The notes: generated by a model not told the origin, from the sequence alone. A stretch of DNA of 64,000 nt from Augochlora pura (GCF_028453695.1 NC_135782.1:868001-932000), one strand, 5' to 3'; counted from the first letter of the stretch, positions 35,659-49,828 are shown. Program-made: numbers and translations.

Positions 35659-38600
35659 TCGCACGAAATGATCCAGTATTCGATCCAGTAACGATCTAGT
35701 CGCGACGAATGTTTATGAAAGACAAGCGGTTGCAAGGTCCAAGGCAACTCCGCGATTTTGTACGCGCGCGCCTGTTGTTTACGGTGATCGGGTTACGCAA
35801 GGTTATATTGAATTGCGTGTGAGAACATAGTGACGCGAGGCGTACAGACGCGTTGCTGCTGCTTCGGATTATGGTCGATACATTGTAATAGAAAAATAGA
35901 GAATACCTACTATATCGTGGTTCGGTTTTTCTGTTGAGACGGTGCCGTAGTTGGATCCGGATTACGGTGATGAAATTGTTTTTTAAAAAAATTATAGCGC
36001 CCGTCGAGTCTACGGGGAGTCGAAAGTTCTGCGGAAGTCGATTCGTCTGGCGAGAACTTATGGCGATTCTCGTACGACGATTCTCATACGTATTCGGACG
36101 AAATTACGTTCCATTTTTTGCATTAGTGAACATGCTTCTCTGTGAATGATATTGTATTTTCTTGCAGAAAAATAGTAAGGCCACTGTTGGATGAATCTAC
36201 GATTCGCAGACTGCGGATGATTATGCGAAATGAAAATTGAAAGTAACGTGACGAGGATCCTTAAATTCTTCCGACGCCTTCGATGACCGTTTTTGCCATA
36301 AATTCGTAAGTGCTACGATATGTTGCCGTAAGGATAAAACAATTTTGCTAGGAAACGTCGACAGTGAATATCTCGATCGAACATCGATCTCGATGAAGGA
36401 AATTGATCGTCTCATAGCGAGGGAAATAGGTTCGCGTTTGGTCGGACATCGAAGGAGATCTTTCTCGAGATGCTTTAATTGTCGAACGTATAAGATGATA
36501 ATACACAAAATTGTACTTAGAACGCTGATTATCAACGCGTGAAAATACTGATTTTAAAACCTGTAACTCGGTGAATAGATGACATCGCCACAAAATCACG
36601 TGGCCTGTAACAAGAAGCCAATACACTTCTGACCACAATGTCCGTCGCGCTTGCTTGCTTATCGAACGCTCCAGTTTTCCTATTTTTCTCGCGGAAGATG
36701 CGATTGATAATGTTAACGAACAGCTTGGAAATACAGTCAACGAGTCGAATAAATAAACTAGAGAGGTAGCCCAAACGTCTGACATTATTAAACAGGCATC
36801 TTGTTCGCCGGGCAGCCGAAAACGTTTCCGATCATATTTATTCCACTGCCTCAAATTACCGACCTCGTTCGCGATCGTTATTGCTCGATAGATCTACAAG
36901 ATAATTACCAGCGTCTACTCCGCCGCTGGATTTCCATCGTACAAGGTCATTCCTTCAATTTACAATTCCATCAGAGCCCGACATTCGCATCTTTGGAAAC
37001 AATTTTCTTGATGTTCGTTCGCCGTCTAACGCTATCGTTTCGTAACTAGGATTGCCAACTGTAATTCCACGAACAATTCAGAATTCCGAATATACACGCG
37101 TCGCGACGAACCCATCGAATGTCCATCTTCAATGGGGTATAGGTATCGCAATGGAAATTGCAGTTCGGTAACCTTGCTCGGGAAAGATCTATGGCCTTTG
37201 CTGTAGCTATGGAATCAAGTATGTGGCGGTTTCTCTGATCAAATCGTAGAAGAATAAAACATTCCGGATTATTTAAATTAGACGAATATTTATAAATTGT
37301 CTCTCTGTACAAAGAGGAAAAAGTAAAGAAAGATGGTAATAATAATATGAAAATACAAAGATTTTATTATAAACAGATATGCATAGTTATGCAGAGTAAC
37401 GCATTCGCGACCGCTGAATTCGCGTCATTTTAAATTCTATTAAAGCGAGTGTAACAGTTATAGAAATTAAAAGAATCTTTTTAATTTAAATAACACGTAA
37501 TTGATACATGGATATTTCAAAACGAATTTTATAATTTTTATTCTTGCTTCAACGATATAATTTTTCAGAATTTCATTCTCTTTATTAAAAACGTAAAAAA
37601 TTCACCGGTCACGATTGCGTTAAGATCAAACGAGTTATTAATATCACAGTCAGATTTCCAGCATCGAATTCCCAACGACAGAATTTACCAAGGATTTATC
37701 GAATGCGACGAGAATCTGGGACAATGGGTTTCCTGTACAGCGCTATTATAAGTTACCGCACTTCGATCTCATAAATAACCATCGCGTACACACCGTTCAA
37801 CATCCTTGTTGATTTTCTTATGACTCGGAAACGTGTCGCGCACCTGTCTTACGCGAGCTCGCGTGGGCGTTTATGCGAACGGGGGGAAGGGAGGAATCTT
37901 CAGAAGCTACCGGAGTGACACAAAGTTTGCGTCTACGTATCCAGTAAATGGACGTTAGTGGGTGTTTTGCAAGAAAAGATTGACACCTCGCGATTGCTTC
38001 TAAGAATACTTCGGCTATAGAAGTCATTTGCATATCGCGGACAATGGGGAGTGGATAGATAGACGATCGTGCCAGAAACCGGATCCTCTGTCGGCGACAA
38101 AGCCGTTCCGCTACCGCGCGCGATCAATTATATGTTTGATCGTCTTCCAGCGGATCGTTTCAAAAATTCGATTGCGATATTATTACATTATATTCCTTGC
38201 TAGAATAGCGCGGTGAAAAAATATCGAAGAATTGCCTGGCAACTAAAATAGAACCGGTATAGGCCGTTTCATAGTTCGCGCGTTGACAAACGTTCGATAA
38301 ATATAGAGCGCGACGCGCGAAATTACCGGAGAAATCTTTTCCGCGATTTCTTATGCGATAAGCGAATCGAATTTTTAACGCTGTTCGACTATTTCAGCAT
38401 ATAATTGTTTTAGGAATAATAAAAATTCCAATAAAATGATACCCTATCATACGTTAAAACGTTAATTTGGTGGGAGGCATCAAGCGGCATAGTAATTACG
38501 GGTGGCGCGGTAAACGACGCGGCCGACGCCGTCGAATTAATGCGCAACATTAAACTTGATTCCATCGCCGCAGATAGACAACGTAATTAGCGCACACGCG

Positions 38601-39360
38601 AGTATATGCGGCATCGCGCGGATGCCTGATTAGACGCGAACATGGTAGGTACATCATATATAGTTTTGATTATCGTTGCAGAGGTGTTGCCGGGAAGCGG
38701 GACATTTTGCGTAGCTGCGAATCGCAACGAGGAATCGATATTGTCACTTCGGCAACGCTCGCCGCGTTGTAAAAGTACCAGGACCGTGCCCCTTAAGTTT
38801 CGCCACGGAACGGGGTGAATAATTAAAACGGAGTCGACCGGACGCAGAAAAATATCCTGCGGTACGAGCTAATTGTTGCCCAGCTTTCTTACCGGCGCCT
38901 TCTTCTTTCTTATTGTTATTCTTCTTTGCCGGTGCCATCGTCAACGAACGAACGATTCGATTAACCAAAGGATGGTTATTGGAACTTGCCAACTTGTTCG
39001 CAGTCGACGCTCGTCGCGCATCGGGTTCCGCGTATCGTCTCGTTTTCACGGTCAATTATTAATCGCATCTGTTCCGAGTGTGCCTGCGCGCTCGCAACAT
39101 TCGTCGCCTTTTCGCAGAACTATCTCTATTGTCTGCTACATAGACACCGTTGCGTTTAAGTACGTTCGAGTAACAGGCTGCGATAAAGGATATGCTTGAA
39201 TTTTTCGTCAGAATTTCTGGTTAACATTGATTCATGCCGAGTCTTCGACGTTTCCTCCTTCGTAGTTTAGTTCGCTCCTATCAATCACTGCGTGTACGCA
39301 TTTAAAGGGTGCAGAGACTACGACTGTACAAATAAAAATATACATAAAGTATAATAAAAA

Positions 39361-39404
39361 AATATATATATGTATATATATGCATATATATATTATATAT
39401 TATA
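39361..39404. repeat. AT-dinucleotide-rich repeat
   Basis: Interrupted (TA)n with TG and TGC variants, about 44 bases. Confidence 0.85.
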
Positions 39405-39996
39405 CCATTTTTTCGGAAATCCTATAAAAATATCTCGAAGGGATCAAAGGTGTGTCAATGAAAAAATGTATGTTTGTACAATTATCGATAGGACCTGTAT
39501 AAAAACTTTGCTCGGTGCAGGAAAGAAAAGCTATGTCGGGAAACGAGCGTCGTCGCGTCAAGGAAAATCGTGCGAAAACAAATCGTGGATGGTTTCTCAC
39601 GGATTTGATATCTGAGAAACTGATCCCATCGTGGGATATAGAAACTGTCGAAAAGTGATTTAGCACCATGTATGTAGTTTCGCGTGTCGAACGAGTCATC
39701 TCGTTAATCGAATCCTTTTTAAATCTAGCAAACTCTCCGGATAGCGCGTTTCGTATCGCGGTTAAAATATCAAACGCGCTGTTAAAGTTTTCTCTTTCCG
39801 ATTAATAAATTATGGCGAAACGGAGCAGATCGATTCGAGCCCAAGTATAGTTAGATAATACAAATAAATCGTAGATCTGCCGAGGTCGAACAACCGACGC
39901 ATTCCATAATTCAAATCGTATCGATTTAATTAATACAGCCATATGTTCCGATATTCTATCGACGTTTCTACCATTTTCCGTTTTGCACGCGCGTGA

Positions 39997-40356
39997 TCCA
40001 CGTTACAAGCATCGTCGTCGAAACTACTTGGAGGAAATCTACTTGGAGAACGCGCGGCGTTATTCTCCGGGGCGTATTGTCTCCAAGGAAATCTCGCGCT
40101 CCGAAAGAGTTACAAAAATAGAATCCGTATATGTATGTCTACCGCGTTACCCGTTCCATCATCCATTCTCCGCGGAACAAACGCGGACGGTTTAGACACG
40201 CGTCGCGACTGCTCTTCGACGTCCGAGAGCATGAATATTTACGGATCTTTAGACGAGCTCGTCGCGAGTTCTAAGTACGATTCGAACAACGACTGTTCGG
40301 AAATGTTGCTCGTTCAGAGCCCCCCCTCTCATCGCGATGATAAATTAATCGACTAG
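39997..40356 (+). other. Candidate C-terminal coding exon, unassigned
   Basis: A frame open from just after a TGA at 39994 runs to TAG at 40354-40356. Its last third (SMNIYGSLDELVASSK, then NNDCSEMLLVQSPPS) has a Ser/Asp/Glu-rich, receptor-tail-like look unlike the Arg-rich translations around it. A first ATG occurs at 40135, or it could be a terminal exon of an unseen plus-strand gene. No domain is recognised. Confidence 0.25.
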
Positions 40357-41161
40357 CTCGTTCGAATTAATTTAGAAGTAGAATGCGGTTTGGAACCTTT
40401 TGCGCAAATCTTTCTCTTGTTGAAATTGTTGCTCTTTTTCGAGATCTTTACTGCGAGACAGTGGAAAATAATTGATCGAATGACAATAGCGAGTCCTCCG
40501 TTGCCGGTTACGTCGACGCGGGGAACAGTCGTAATCGACTCGACTGCGGTATTCGCGCATCGTCGGAAACCGTTTCGTACCTTCGCCCTATCCGGACCGA
40601 GTTCGCATAATTAATACTGATTGACCTGTCCCCGCTTGACCAATCCGCTTCTCGCTTACAGAAAAAAGACACGTGTCGCCGTGGACAGTCGACATCGATA
40701 ACGCGGATCGCGTTCGTCAAACGGAAAAAGTCTAGCCTGCTTTGTGATCGATCAACTTAAGGTAGAAAAGATTAATATCACATGTGTTGCGTTTTGATCT
40801 GTTCAAGGGAAAACGTATCGACGGTCGAAGCGATGATGCCGGTTCGATTTGGATCAGCGGATCAGGTGTTACCGAACGTCCAGGTTTCCTCGGAGACTTT
40901 CCCAACGGTCTCCGCAGTTCGGGGTACTCTCGGGTGCGTTTAACACGCGTCGGCGTTCCACGCAAAAAGAACGATCGCAAAGGAGTCGCAAGATCGTCGC
41001 CGGACCCCGCGCGGAGAAATCGTATGTCGCGTGTTTCTTTTAATACGCACCCAGCGTTGGCTCCGTTCACGTTGTTCGCGCACGTCGTCCGCGTCTCTCG
41101 TTCACATCGTGAATTGAGATAACAGGATTCGGGGAGTCGTCAGGGTGGCGGGCGGCTCGGG

Positions 41162-44100
41162 TCAAGTGGTGCACCACGCTAGGATCACCTTCTTGAATGG
41201 AACGAAAATCGCTCGATCTGGATCACTGGAACACAGAACCGAATACGGACCACGTCACGGAATGCCAAGGGGGCCAGACTCTTGTTATACCAGACCGCTG
41301 ATTTCATGCATTCGTGACAAAAATGAGCGCAAAGATGAAACACGAAACGGTTCCATTACGTTGTTCACGATCCATTAAAATTACCTCGTGCGAGATAAGA
41401 GCTTGTTGCAATCTAATTCAATTCGAAAAAGCGAATAATCGGACTTTGCAATATTTTATTTCATAATTACTGGAGCGATAAAGCAGCTTGCATTAGAAAT
41501 GGTTAATTATATTATACTTTACTAGGGCGCGCACTAAAATCGTGAGATATTGAAATAAAATTCTACAATTTACCTGGGGCAACACCGGTTAATTTCGTAT
41601 CTGAAAAATTGCTTTCAAAATACGATGAGAATTTCGTGTCGACCGCATATGTAACAAGCATTCGTCGCGCCGAAGGGACAGCCACGGTTTCAATTTCATC
41701 TCTCCTATTGCGCGAAGTGGGCGTGGAAGAGACGGTCGGTCGATTCTTGGATTATTGTCACACACGTTATCAGTCGGCCGCCACCTGCATAGCTCGGCAG
41801 GGGGAGCCTTGGAGGAATCGTTGGAAGTTTCGCCGGCGAAATAATAGTTCGCGTGACGAATCGTCGTCCATGAAAGTGTGTTGCGCCTCCTCAGATTTTG
41901 ATCTCGAGAAGGCACCCTATGCGTTTAGCCACCGGGGGAGTTCTTCGCGTGTAACTCGAACCGAGCGCGCGCGAACTATTGACGCGATTTCGGCCGCGCC
42001 CCGCGACGCCTTTCAGCTGTTGATGAGGTGTAATTGACCTAGAACCACTACCCTGGAATTCGGAATATTTTCTCTTCCTACGTTCAATTTATCTTCCAGC
42101 AGACGTATTACTTCTAAGGTTCGTGCAACGCGAGTTCGAGAAATTACTGCGCCCGGTTCCTTGCGTATCGTGGAAACTATCCTCATTGATAACAAGTAGC
42201 GAAACTTCAATCAAAATACATTTGTCAAATGGCGACTCTCAGGCGCCTCTAAAAATTATCATGTCACATTTTAAAATAATCTTTATCAAATTCACTAATA
42301 TCTAAAAAATTATTAAGAGCTATTATCTGTTACATAAGTCATAAAATTCAATTTTATAATGTATAAAATGCTCCAGGTTGTATGAAATGGGTCAGAAGAA
42401 ATATTTTGGATTTCCAGGTAAAATGGCTCCGATTTCAGAGGGTTAAGCCACGGCAAAGGGTTAACCGCGAAATCCGTCTGCACAATCGAAACTAATTGCA
42501 TCTGTTGCAAGCGGTACCGTCCCTTATCTCGAACTCTTCTAATTATTCCATCTGAGACCGCAGCCGCTCGGCTTTATCACGAATGCATAAATATCCGCAG
42601 CACCGGTAATTACTGAACTACTAAAATAAGCAACGCTATCAGTTATTATTCGGAATAAATTGTCGAGCCTACTTTACAATGTAAAACAATGCTCGTTGAA
42701 AGTAACACAGAGAGAAAGAGAGGGAGAGAGAGAGAGAGAGAGCTATCGAGCGGAGTTCACGGGTAACTTCGCATTCTTCCACGAAAGCCCCGGCTCCGCG
42801 GCGCGCCTCCAGCATACACACGTGCACCGTTTGCAAGTGCATGCAGGTGCATGGGCGAGTTCGAGACGAGAGTTTATCGCGGGGCGAAATTGCTTTTGTC
42901 ACGCAGCTTGTACCAGCGCGGCCTATTACCTCGAAAACGCGAGGCAATTACGAAATTAAATACGTCGGGCCGGATTCGGAAAAGCCGCCCCCTTTCTCCT
43001 GCCGTCGCTGCTTCTGCTGCTGCTGCTGCTGCTGCCGCCCGGTGGCGCCGATTTAATTGAGAACTCTACCGAGATGCCGTGACCGCCGCGGAAAGAAACG
43101 CTGCCAAGAACACAAACACGAACCCGTAAACACCGACGATGGTGCGCCAAGTCGGATATACGCGTCCGGATACAATTCTTATCGCGATTATCGAAGAAGT
43201 GTGAACTAGATGTGCCGTCCAATTATCCGCGGTGCCGGTTACTAATCGGGCCCAGCCATCTTTACGAGGATTCCAACTTTCGGTTATCATGTCCACGGAC
43301 ACCCGATAGGGGTAGTTTTTCGAAACAGTCGTTATCCACCGGCTTTCTCTTATTTTCGGCGAAACAAACCAATTAAAATGATCGAAATTAAAGAGAAGAT
43401 TGGCTCGCGATGAAAAATGTTACACGTCGCAAAAATGCCCATTGATAGAACTCATCTCGAAGCTCTCATTCCGGAGGAACACCTGGCGCGTTGTATTATA
43501 CCGGTCGACGAAATGTTCGATGAGAAATAGTTTAGAGAATCCTAAAATCGTTCCGTATCCTCAGTGTCTAACGTTAACTCGTTTTTTACGCGCGTCAAGT
43601 CGAAGGCGCCCCTGAATCGAGCTTCCCTCTGTTCCGTCGCAACAATAAGAAGGCCTTTTATCGAACGAGCCGTTTGGTCGCGTTTTCGCAGTTAGCAGTC
43701 CTCATTAACACAATGCCGTTGTTGCGACTCTGCATTACGACTGCAGTGAAAATAATGGCAGCGCAGTACAGCTATAGGGAGAAACATTGTCCGAACGGAT
43801 CCCGAGGAATCGATATTTTGTCACTTTCTTCGTTCTCGGATTCGAAGAGCTTTCGCAAAGTGGAAGATGAAATAAATGGAACGAATATTGTTCACTTAAG
43901 AAGATCCGTTTCTAAATGCATTTTCAAAGCTGTTGCATTTACTAACCGGACACAGGTCGGAGCTATCGGTTTATTGCACGTTCATTGCACCTGGTTTATT
44001 AAATTTCGATTAGTTTAATAATGGATAAATTTTTATTGCAATTCGTTTCAGTTTCGTTAATCGACTCGCTTTGATATCGCGTGAATTTTAGGCCTCGACG

Positions 44101-47100
44101 CTTAACACGTTAATTGCGACCAGTGAACAAAGGTTTAAAAAAGGCTCTGCGGATACGTGGGTAGTCCGCACGATGTAAATGTAGCGAAGGGTCATGTATT
44201 CACAAGTGCTGACGATGTACATGTACATACATACGTATATGCGAGAAGAAGAAACTAGCCGAGTGCCAGCTCGCGTTATCGACTTGAGAGCTGAAGATGC
44301 GCGAGGAGATTTCAAGTGTACACGAGTCGGCGAGTTCTGTTGACGAATCAATAATCATTACTGACTACCGTACAACGGGGAACCGGGACAATTGACCAAA
44401 AACGAACAATTAACCCTTTGCGGACTCTTTTAGACTCTGTAACCATAGATTCCCGATCTTCTCTCTCGCATCTCCTAATATTACAGAAATATTTCTCAGA
44501 GACATTTTAAGAACATTTTTACTCGAGCTTGTCATTTTTGTAGAAAATCTGTACAGAGGTGAAATTTTGAAACTCTGAAATCGAGTAACATTTACGGACG
44601 GTTATAATAAACTACGAGCAGTTAAGATTGTTGTTTAATGAATTTTATCGTTGATATCAATAATGAGTTTTCGCGTTTGATGGTCAATAGATATTAAAAA
44701 TAATCGACTCACCAGTCGAAGAATCTTCTGCCCTGGAAAGTGCCATCGGAGGTGCCGTTCATATAAGGTAACTCGACGCCAACGTGTGCCTCGTCTCGTC
44801 CTGGTACAGGTCCCACGTACCTGACACGTCCTTGCAGAACTCTTCCTTCCGGCGATATCACCTTGACCAGATGGTCCAGTTTGAGATCCCTCGGTATCTG
44901 AACAAAACGATTGCGAACAGTATCATATAGCGGTCGCTTCGATTTATTATCAACCAACATATATTATAAAAACTCCGAAGGTCGCCCTCGTAACTGAGCC
45001 GGCAAGTGTCGTTTCCCTAGATGCAGAAGTATGTTACAACCGGACTTTAGCATCCGTCGAAGCGTGGGCGCGCCCGCCACCTCGTCATCTACGCAGCAGT
45101 ATCGTACAAGTGTTGATGTGTTGCGACGTTGCGACGAATATCGATTCCCACGGACGCAGTGGCTGCGGTCGCGCAACTTTTATTTAACAAGTTATTGGCA
45201 AAACGAGTTTTCCATAAACGACCGACATATGTGTGCAGATATACGGGGGTGGGGAAAATCTTTCAAGAGTTAAGCAGAAAAGTAGTCTTTTGATTTCATA
45301 GGCGAAGGTCAAGGCAACCTGTACGTACGTGCACACATGCGAAGAGATTACGATATAACGGCATATTTTAGCGGATAACTTTTTAATAAAACACCGAATA
45401 GAAGCTGAAACCTTAGGAGAGCGCCTTCGACGGTGTTGGTAAAGGTCATGGTCAGAGTTGCCGTCTGTTCGAAAAGCGAATTCTAAGGACATTATGGCTA
45501 AACGCGTAAGCTCGTCGTCTCCTAATTAATCGAATTAGAATGGACACTGACGAAATTTACCTTTGGCAGGTACGGTCTGGCATCCTGCGGCGGATGCCAG
45601 TCACGGATGAGATCGGGCTCGGAGTAGCGACGCGCACGTCTCCGCCTGGCCGTCTGTTTGTTCCAATAGTCTGAACAGACTCCGCTGCTGGAAACTGTCA
45701 GCATCGAATCGATGCTACGTCGCAAATAATCCTCGGCCTCGTCGATTAACGATTCGGTCGAATCGCCGCTGTTATCGCCGCCGACCAAGTCTGAGCGCAA
45801 ATTCGGCAAGCTGCCTCGCGTCATCGGGCATTCTGTAATCAAACGCGACCACCTTGTTTCGTCATCGAAGCAATCTTGTCTCCAAAAATAGACGATCCTT
45901 GATTTTAGAAATTAAATAAGAAATATTTAAACTTCGCTTCCACTCTTCAGCCCCCAGAACCTGGTTCGTAGTTTACATTGAAAGGGTTCGGAAGACTTAC
46001 CTTGGAAGGTGACCTTCGACCGCGTTCTCTTCGGAACGTTTTTGGTGACTTTCGAGGAGGTTGCCGGAGGATGCACGTGGGTCGGCGACGAAGGCATAGA
46101 AGACCAAGTGGGTCTCGGGGTGGAGGTAGCCACCGGGACTCTCCACGTGTCGAAAGATGCCGCCGTTGCTCTCCACGAGTGTCTTCGAGACGGGCCGCTG
46201 ACAACCTCTAGACCAGGCGACGGGATCGAGCTCAAGGAGCCGCGATACCGCGACGAATAGAGATCGGTGGAGAGACGACAATCGCATGGGCTCAGAAGTC
46301 CTGTGCTGGGATTGAAACGGGGCCAGAAACCTGCCAGAGAGCCCAATGATTCGCGACGGTGTACGTCTGGCGTGCGAAGACCGCAGCCGCGTGAGTTGAA
46401 GCAGGTCTGCGACAGAAACGAACATGCTATCAAAGAGTAGAAACTACTATCACGAAAATGACTCGGTGTCCATTGATCGCATCAAAAAACTTTTACATAA
46501 ATTATGTAGCATTTTAAAGGATGCGTCTGTGAGGACTTTGAATCTGGTTCAAGTCCTACCTGTACGTGTGGATCATGGCAAAGATGATCGGCACTTCTAG
46601 ATAGTTCTGGCACCATGCTGGTGAAGCTAATGTCCGAAAGCATCACGCGTCTGGCCTCCCGAGTCTTGTCGGACAGCCGGAGTCTTCCGGGCACACCGGT
46701 TGGCAAGGCGAATTTACTTGGCAACGTGGTGAACGCGTGTGCCACTTTGTGCGCGAGATAACTTTCCGAGCGCCAATGTGCCGGAAGCGCGGAGATATCG
46801 GTTTGAGCGCCAGATTCGCGTCTTGCGCCGCTGATCCTGTCCATGACTGGCCTCAATGGTGCCGCGCTCTTTCGACGACTGCCTGCTAAAGCCTCCCGAT
46901 GGATGATCGGCCTGAGAACATTGTAATCGACCTCTTTTTTATATATAGATAGAACTAATCGCTTGATAAACTTTCAACTGCGCCAAACTTTTTCCAAACT
47001 TTCTACGCTGAATTTATAATTGTGAACTAACCAACGAACTTTGCAACTTCTCTTTAATATCACTGGAATTATTTTATTCTTGAAAACTCGCGAGTGTTAA

Positions 47101-49828
47101 TCGTTACAAAGTACACCATATAATTTGAATTCCTAATCGCTATCGATCCACAAACTGTCTACAATGCGCCTATAATTTAAACTAGCTATGGTCTCTCTTT
47201 TAGTTTTTGCTTATATTTATCCTTTTCATTCCACTGCAGTCTTCTATCAAATGTTTCAGATTCCTATCTGTTTTTGGCACTTTCCACCTCTCTGCTTCAA
47301 TACCTGTTCGCCTATACCATATTCTTATATCTTGTCCTATCCATAAAAGAAAAATCAATACCGGAGTCTATGGTCTAGCACTTGAAACTGATCGTTACCT
47401 GTAAGCGGTGGGGGGCGCAGCCAACGTGTTCCTCCTGACCGCGTGTCTGGTAGGGTGTTCAGGCTCCTCGACGACTCCACACTTGCTGATGTCAGTCTCG
47501 ACCAATACCGAGCACTGCGACCACATTTTGTTCAATCTGGTATTGGAGCTTTCGTCGAATCTATCAACGCTCTCCTCGCGATCGATGCTGGAGCTTTGCG
47601 AGGAGACAGCTTCTTCGACAGAGCTGGTTTTCTCACCGTTGCAGACCAACGATTCGCCCTCGGCGGACTTGGTATACTTCAGCAATACCGGTTGTCCTGT
47701 GGTGGCGGGCTGTTGCCAGGACTCCGTCTCCGTGATCGAGACAAGATCCTCTTGTAAGCCGAGATCGCGGCAAGTGTCGTCCGTCGTGAATATTAGCTCG
47801 ATGTCGTCCAGCTCCTCGGATTCGTTCTCCGAATGATCATTGGCCTTTGGCTGATCGACCGTCTGGTTCTGTCGCTGATGTTGCTGCGCCATTTGCGTGT
47901 CCGGATTATCGCTGAATACCGAGTTCTCGCCGTCGGAGACCGACTTCAAGCTGAGGTCTTCCATATCCTTGTCAGGCACTTCCAAACGTTCGCCCTGCGC
48001 CTCGGTTGTATCTTGATCCTCGGTGTCCTTAGATTGTTTGTCGGTCGGAGAAGCCTCGGATAGTCGAGTTTGTGCTTGATGCACGGATCCTGCGCTATCC
48101 TTCGACATCGCGGATCCTTCCTGATCCTTGAACGGTTTCCCGATCGCGACTGACGCGGTAGAATCGTCGCCGTTGTTCCCGTCGCTTTTGCCGCTCTGGA
48201 TGTCCTGTCTCGACGACTCCGGCGGATCCTCCGTAACGACTTTGTTTCTTAACGAGTCCATGGATACGCCCGTTTCTTCCGGCAAGCTAACACCATTTGG
48301 AGGATGAGAATGACAGCGAGAATTCAGCCACGTATTACGCATACTATGGTTATTAATAGGTGCGCCAGGAACGCTCCTTTTAATTAACGCGACGCTATGC
48401 AGCTTTGTCGTTAAACTGTCCGTACATTGTGAAATTTAATGCGAATAATATATCATTCGAAGCTTCCTAGCGCACTCCTCAAAACAGGCTGAACTTTCGA
48501 ATGCCCGATCGGCTTTGCAATTGAACATTTTTCGTATAGCTTTGCTTTACACGGAAGCGGTATTTGTGAGCAGAATATTTAATATCCCGAGGAAATAAGA
48601 AATCTAAAAAAAAAGAAAATAACGATTGTAATGATTAGCTCGAATGACGCAACAAAAAAAATAGAAAAATAAACGGAACCGACGAGAAGGCGCTCTAATT
48701 TCTCAGGGAGTTGTATTTCGAAACTCACTCCTTACTGTCCTCTACTGCGAGTGGCAAAGGACGGGCCTGGGGCGGCGGACTTGTGGCAGCATCGCTAGAA
48801 AACTCACTGTTCCTACTTAGGATCTTTCGCCTAAGGACGTGATTCTCGAGAGCCAGCCTCTCAATGACATCGACGTAGCTCTCGCCAGAAAAATCACCGA
48901 CGCTCTCTTTAAGACGACGCAGCTCTTCTCGCGATGAATCCAGAGCGGAGCGAAGCGATATCACAGTCTGAAAAAGAACGCGTCAACGACGCAATGATGC
49001 CAATCCGACCTTATATAAAGCACGAGAAGAGATAATTGAGTAAAAGGATGATGTTGACACTCTCGGTTGTTCGTGGAATTACGTTCGTCGAGTCAGCAAG
49101 GTGACTATAAACAGAAACACGTGATAACTAAATGCTGTCATATTATTAACTAATTTTCACTAGAAAATTTTGGAAACTATCAGGTCCGTCGTCTTCATTA
49201 TTTTTAAGCTGCGCGACTATCACACGCAGACCCTATTCTTAACTTGATCTACATTAAATTTCTTCGACGATTCGAAGGGGAAATATGTAAAAAATCATTT
49301 TAAATATATTTCCCTCTGATGCATTTTCAATTTAGAAATCTATTTCGTGTTACTAAAATCATAAACGGAGATTTCGCTGTGTTATTTTCACAAATGGTGC
49401 ACATCTCACGTGTTCACTCGTCGCCTACGACGCACTGGATCCATACTTCATTGGATTTCAAACTATAGAAAAGATTCGTCCAAAACTATAAATACACCTA
49501 GAAGCGTGCGAATGACTTATAATTGCTGCTAATCGAAGCTAAACTTACTAGTAAATTAATAGAAAAATCTGTAATTGAAAATGAAATTTTCTTAAGTGAG
49601 AGCAAACGGTAGACGGGTGTTGAACGACAATTACCAATACGGTTCGCATGCTTTCCGTAGAAAAAGATTAAAAGGTAGGAAATAAAGAAGTTATATTTTA
49701 CGGGAAAATATGTCAATATGTCAAACCTGGTGCAAGGCCCTCACGACGTCCAGACCGGGGATTCCCGGGGATGGCAGGGTAAGCTGCAGCCCCTGATGGT
49801 GAGACTGCCGACCAGCTTCAGCTTCCAT
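41162..49828 (-). CDS. CAP-Gly domain microtubule-binding protein
   Basis: Minus-strand exons 49727-49828, 48729-48967, 47399-48343, 46560-46911, 46001-46406, 45561-45832, 44713-44897 and 41162-41225 join in phase to 854 residues. N-terminus: a short coiled coil (about 35-85, ISLRSALDSSREELRRLK). Middle: long, low-complexity, acidic then Ser/Arg-rich, likely disordered. C-terminus: a CAP-Gly domain (about 778-854) with GRVRYVGPVPGRDEAHVGVE, SDGTFQGRRFFDC and a separate last exon coding DRAIFVPFKKVILAW. CAP-Gly domains bind the EEY/F tails of tubulin, EB proteins and CLIPs. The usual GKNDG core reads GTSDG. An in-frame TAA lies 12 codons upstream of the ATG, supporting the start. I cannot name the orthologue. 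Other CAP-Gly proteins with a C-terminal domain (TBCB, KIF13B) do not share the rest. Confidence 0.85.
42708..42742. repeat. (AG)n microsatellite in CAP-Gly last intron
   Basis: Interrupted GA/AG dinucleotide run of about 35 bases within the intron 41226-44712. Confidence 0.9.
43008..43036. repeat. (CTG)n trinucleotide repeat in CAP-Gly last intron
   Basis: About nine CTG units with one CTT interruption, in a GC-rich intronic patch. The minus (transcribed) strand reads CAG. Confidence 0.9.

Larger units (their letters stand above)
30408..41161. other. Gene-poor, GC-richer 10.7-kb interval
   Basis: No multi-exon gene could be assembled here. It contains simple repeats, a telomere-like array (35529-35559), one candidate short exon (32418-32470, plus) and one open frame (39997-40356, plus). 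Long ORFs such as 36348-36854 (minus) lack domains and splice context. It could hold introns of a gene whose coding exons I cannot see, or regulatory DNA. Confidence 0.45.

Noticed and set aside
36348..36854. 168-codon minus-strand ORF
   Set aside because: It has no domain, unusual Arg/Ser/Trp-rich composition, no splice context and overlapping ORFs on the other strand; likely chance in GC-richer DNA.
38744..39055. Minus-strand ORF containing MAPAKKNNNKKEEGAGKK
   Set aside because: It resembles the Lys/Ala-rich start of some ribosomal proteins, but the rest matches nothing I recognise and no further exons follow.
40784..41122. 112-codon ORFs on both strands
   Set aside because: Overlapping GC-rich frames just downstream of the CAP-Gly stop, with no protein features.
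45947..46425. Two alternative long minus-strand frames over the CAP-Gly exon at 46001-46406
   Set aside because: Only the frame beginning TCFNSRGCGL keeps phase with both neighbouring exons.
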